Source: JAUHXS01 sp965213575 (lineage in GTDB: Bacteria > Bacteroidota > Bacteroidia > Chitinophagales > JAUHXS01). Taken from it: a stretch of DNA of 64,000 nucleotides. The position numbers were made by a program, and so were the translations under genes. Under the pieces are notes generated by a model. It was not told the DNA's origin. It made no database searches and saw nothing but the letters and a program-made list of their open reading frames with translations. The stretch is taken from assembly GCA_965213575.1 (NCBI GenBank), contig CBDBZN010000012.1, forward strand, positions 1 through 64,000, read 5' to 3'. Positions 63,392 to 64,000 of this stretch are shown in pieces. Within the stretch, counting starts at the first letter, position 1. The number at the start of each line of letters is the position of its first letter.

Positions 63392-64000
63392 ATGCTTGAT
63401 CAATACACCATTCAAAATGAAAAAGATACTCGATCCGGTTTCGGAGCAGGATTATTAGAATTAGGAAAGAAAAATGCTGATGTAGTGGCACTTTGTGCCG
63501 ACCTGACCGGGTCTCTTAAAATGGACGATTTTAAAGAGGCATTTCCTGAGCGCTTTTTTCAATGTGGGATTGCAGAAGCAAATATGATTGGTATTGCAGC
63601 CGGTATGACTATTGGTGGTAAAATCCCTTATACCGGTACCTTTGCAAACTTCTCTACAGGAAGAGTCTATGACCAAATCAGGCAGTCCGTAGCATATTCT
63701 TTTAAAAATGTTAAAATTTGTGCATCTCACGCGGGTTTAAGCTTAGGTGAAGATGGCGCTACACACCAAATATTAGAAGATATCGGATTAATGAAAATGT
63801 TACCAAACATGATCGTTATTAACCCATGTGATTATAATCAAACCAAAGCAGCTACTATTGCTATAGCAGCTATTGAAAACCCCGTTTATTTGAGGTTTGG
63901 CCGGCCTAAAGTGCCTAATTTCACTCCGGAAAATCAAAAATTTGAAATTGGCAAAGCCATACAGCTTTCTGAAGGGGCAGATGTAACGATTATCGCTACT
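63392..64000 (+). CDS. Transketolase, C-terminal subunit (truncated by window edge)
   Basis: ATG at 63392, 2 bp after the vWA gene, open to the end of the window (203 codons). Sequence MLDQYTIQNEKDTRSGFGAGL, then ALCADLTGSLKMDDF, the pyrimidine-domain block RFFQCGIAEANMIGIAAGM and SHAGLSLGEDGATHQILEDI (His and Glu of the pyrimidine-binding domain). It forms the active enzyme with the subunit encoded at 59556-60398. The C-terminal domain is outside the window. Confidence 0.93.
   Translation, partial: MLDQYTIQNEKDTRSGFGAGLLELGKKNADVVALCADLTGSLKMDDFKEAFPERFFQCGIAEANMIGIAAGMTIGGKIPYTGTFANFSTGRVYDQIRQSVAYSFKNVKICASHAGLSLGEDGATHQILEDIGLMKMLPNMIVINPCDYNQTKAATIAIAAIENPVYLRFGRPKVPNFTPENQKFEIGKAIQLSEGADVTIIAT

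Noticed and set aside
1..64000. tRNA or rRNA genes
   Set aside because: No cloverleaf with a GGTTCGAATC-like arm and no rRNA core sequence was noticed on either strand; a dedicated scan would be needed to exclude a tRNA fully.

Overview
The window comes from an AT-rich Bacteroidota chromosome (Cytophagia/Saprospiria-like; genus not determinable by eye). The evidence is three proteins with type IX secretion (T9SS) C-terminal sorting domains or close relatives, a PorP/SprF protein, a PorX-type REC-PglZ regulator, TAnnTTTG-like promoters, and a type II-C CRISPR locus whose repeat begins GTTGTG in the guide orientation. No rRNA or tRNA genes were recognised.

Layout. 1-9.1 kb: a frameshifted membrane-anchored protein running off the left edge, DUF423, an M32 carboxypeptidase, Lgt, PorP/SprF and ParE. 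9.3-17.5 kb: fbp, an outer-membrane protein, an alpha/beta hydrolase, a 2-oxoacid dehydrogenase E2, and two tandem TPR/PD40 proteins, of which only the second has an OmpA domain. 17.6-27.6 kb: an ECF sigma/anti-sigma pair followed by two DUF4331 proteins, a TPR lipoprotein, a small exported protein and a TonB-dependent receptor. The receptor has several frameshifts, and its 3' end is duplicated together with a 44-bp palindrome. 27.6-36.1 kb: M48 protease (frameshifted) and SppA on the minus strand; folK-porX-tsaE-ald and a two-component system on the plus strand. 36.1-46.5 kb: a repeat-rich gap, an aminotransferase/nitroreductase operon, a 910-aa T9SS cargo protein, pyrR-pyrB, a CAAX-type protease and a secreted protein. 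46.7-48.6 kb: rplU-rpmA (both with long charged tails) and a UbiA-family prenyltransferase.

48.6-54.8 kb is the most distinctive region: a compact type II-C CRISPR-Cas locus. A tracrRNA gene can be read on the minus strand just upstream of cas9, with anti-repeat, two small hairpins and terminator. cas9 keeps all its catalytic residues but is broken by one missing base. A REP-associated HUH transposase (RAYT) gene sits between cas9 and cas1-cas2. Near-perfect palindromes built on CCCTTCAAGGG lie just after cas9, inside the RAYT reading frame, and just after cas2. The array has six 36-bp repeats and five spacers.

54.8-64 kb: a fused acyl-CoA mutase (IcmF type), a PAP2 phosphatase, and a split transketolase whose two subunit genes are separated by two von Willebrand factor A genes. 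The right edge cuts the second transketolase gene.

At least five single-base indels in short homopolymers break otherwise well-conserved genes. This pattern may reflect sequencing error rather than biology and should be settled before calling any of them pseudogenes.
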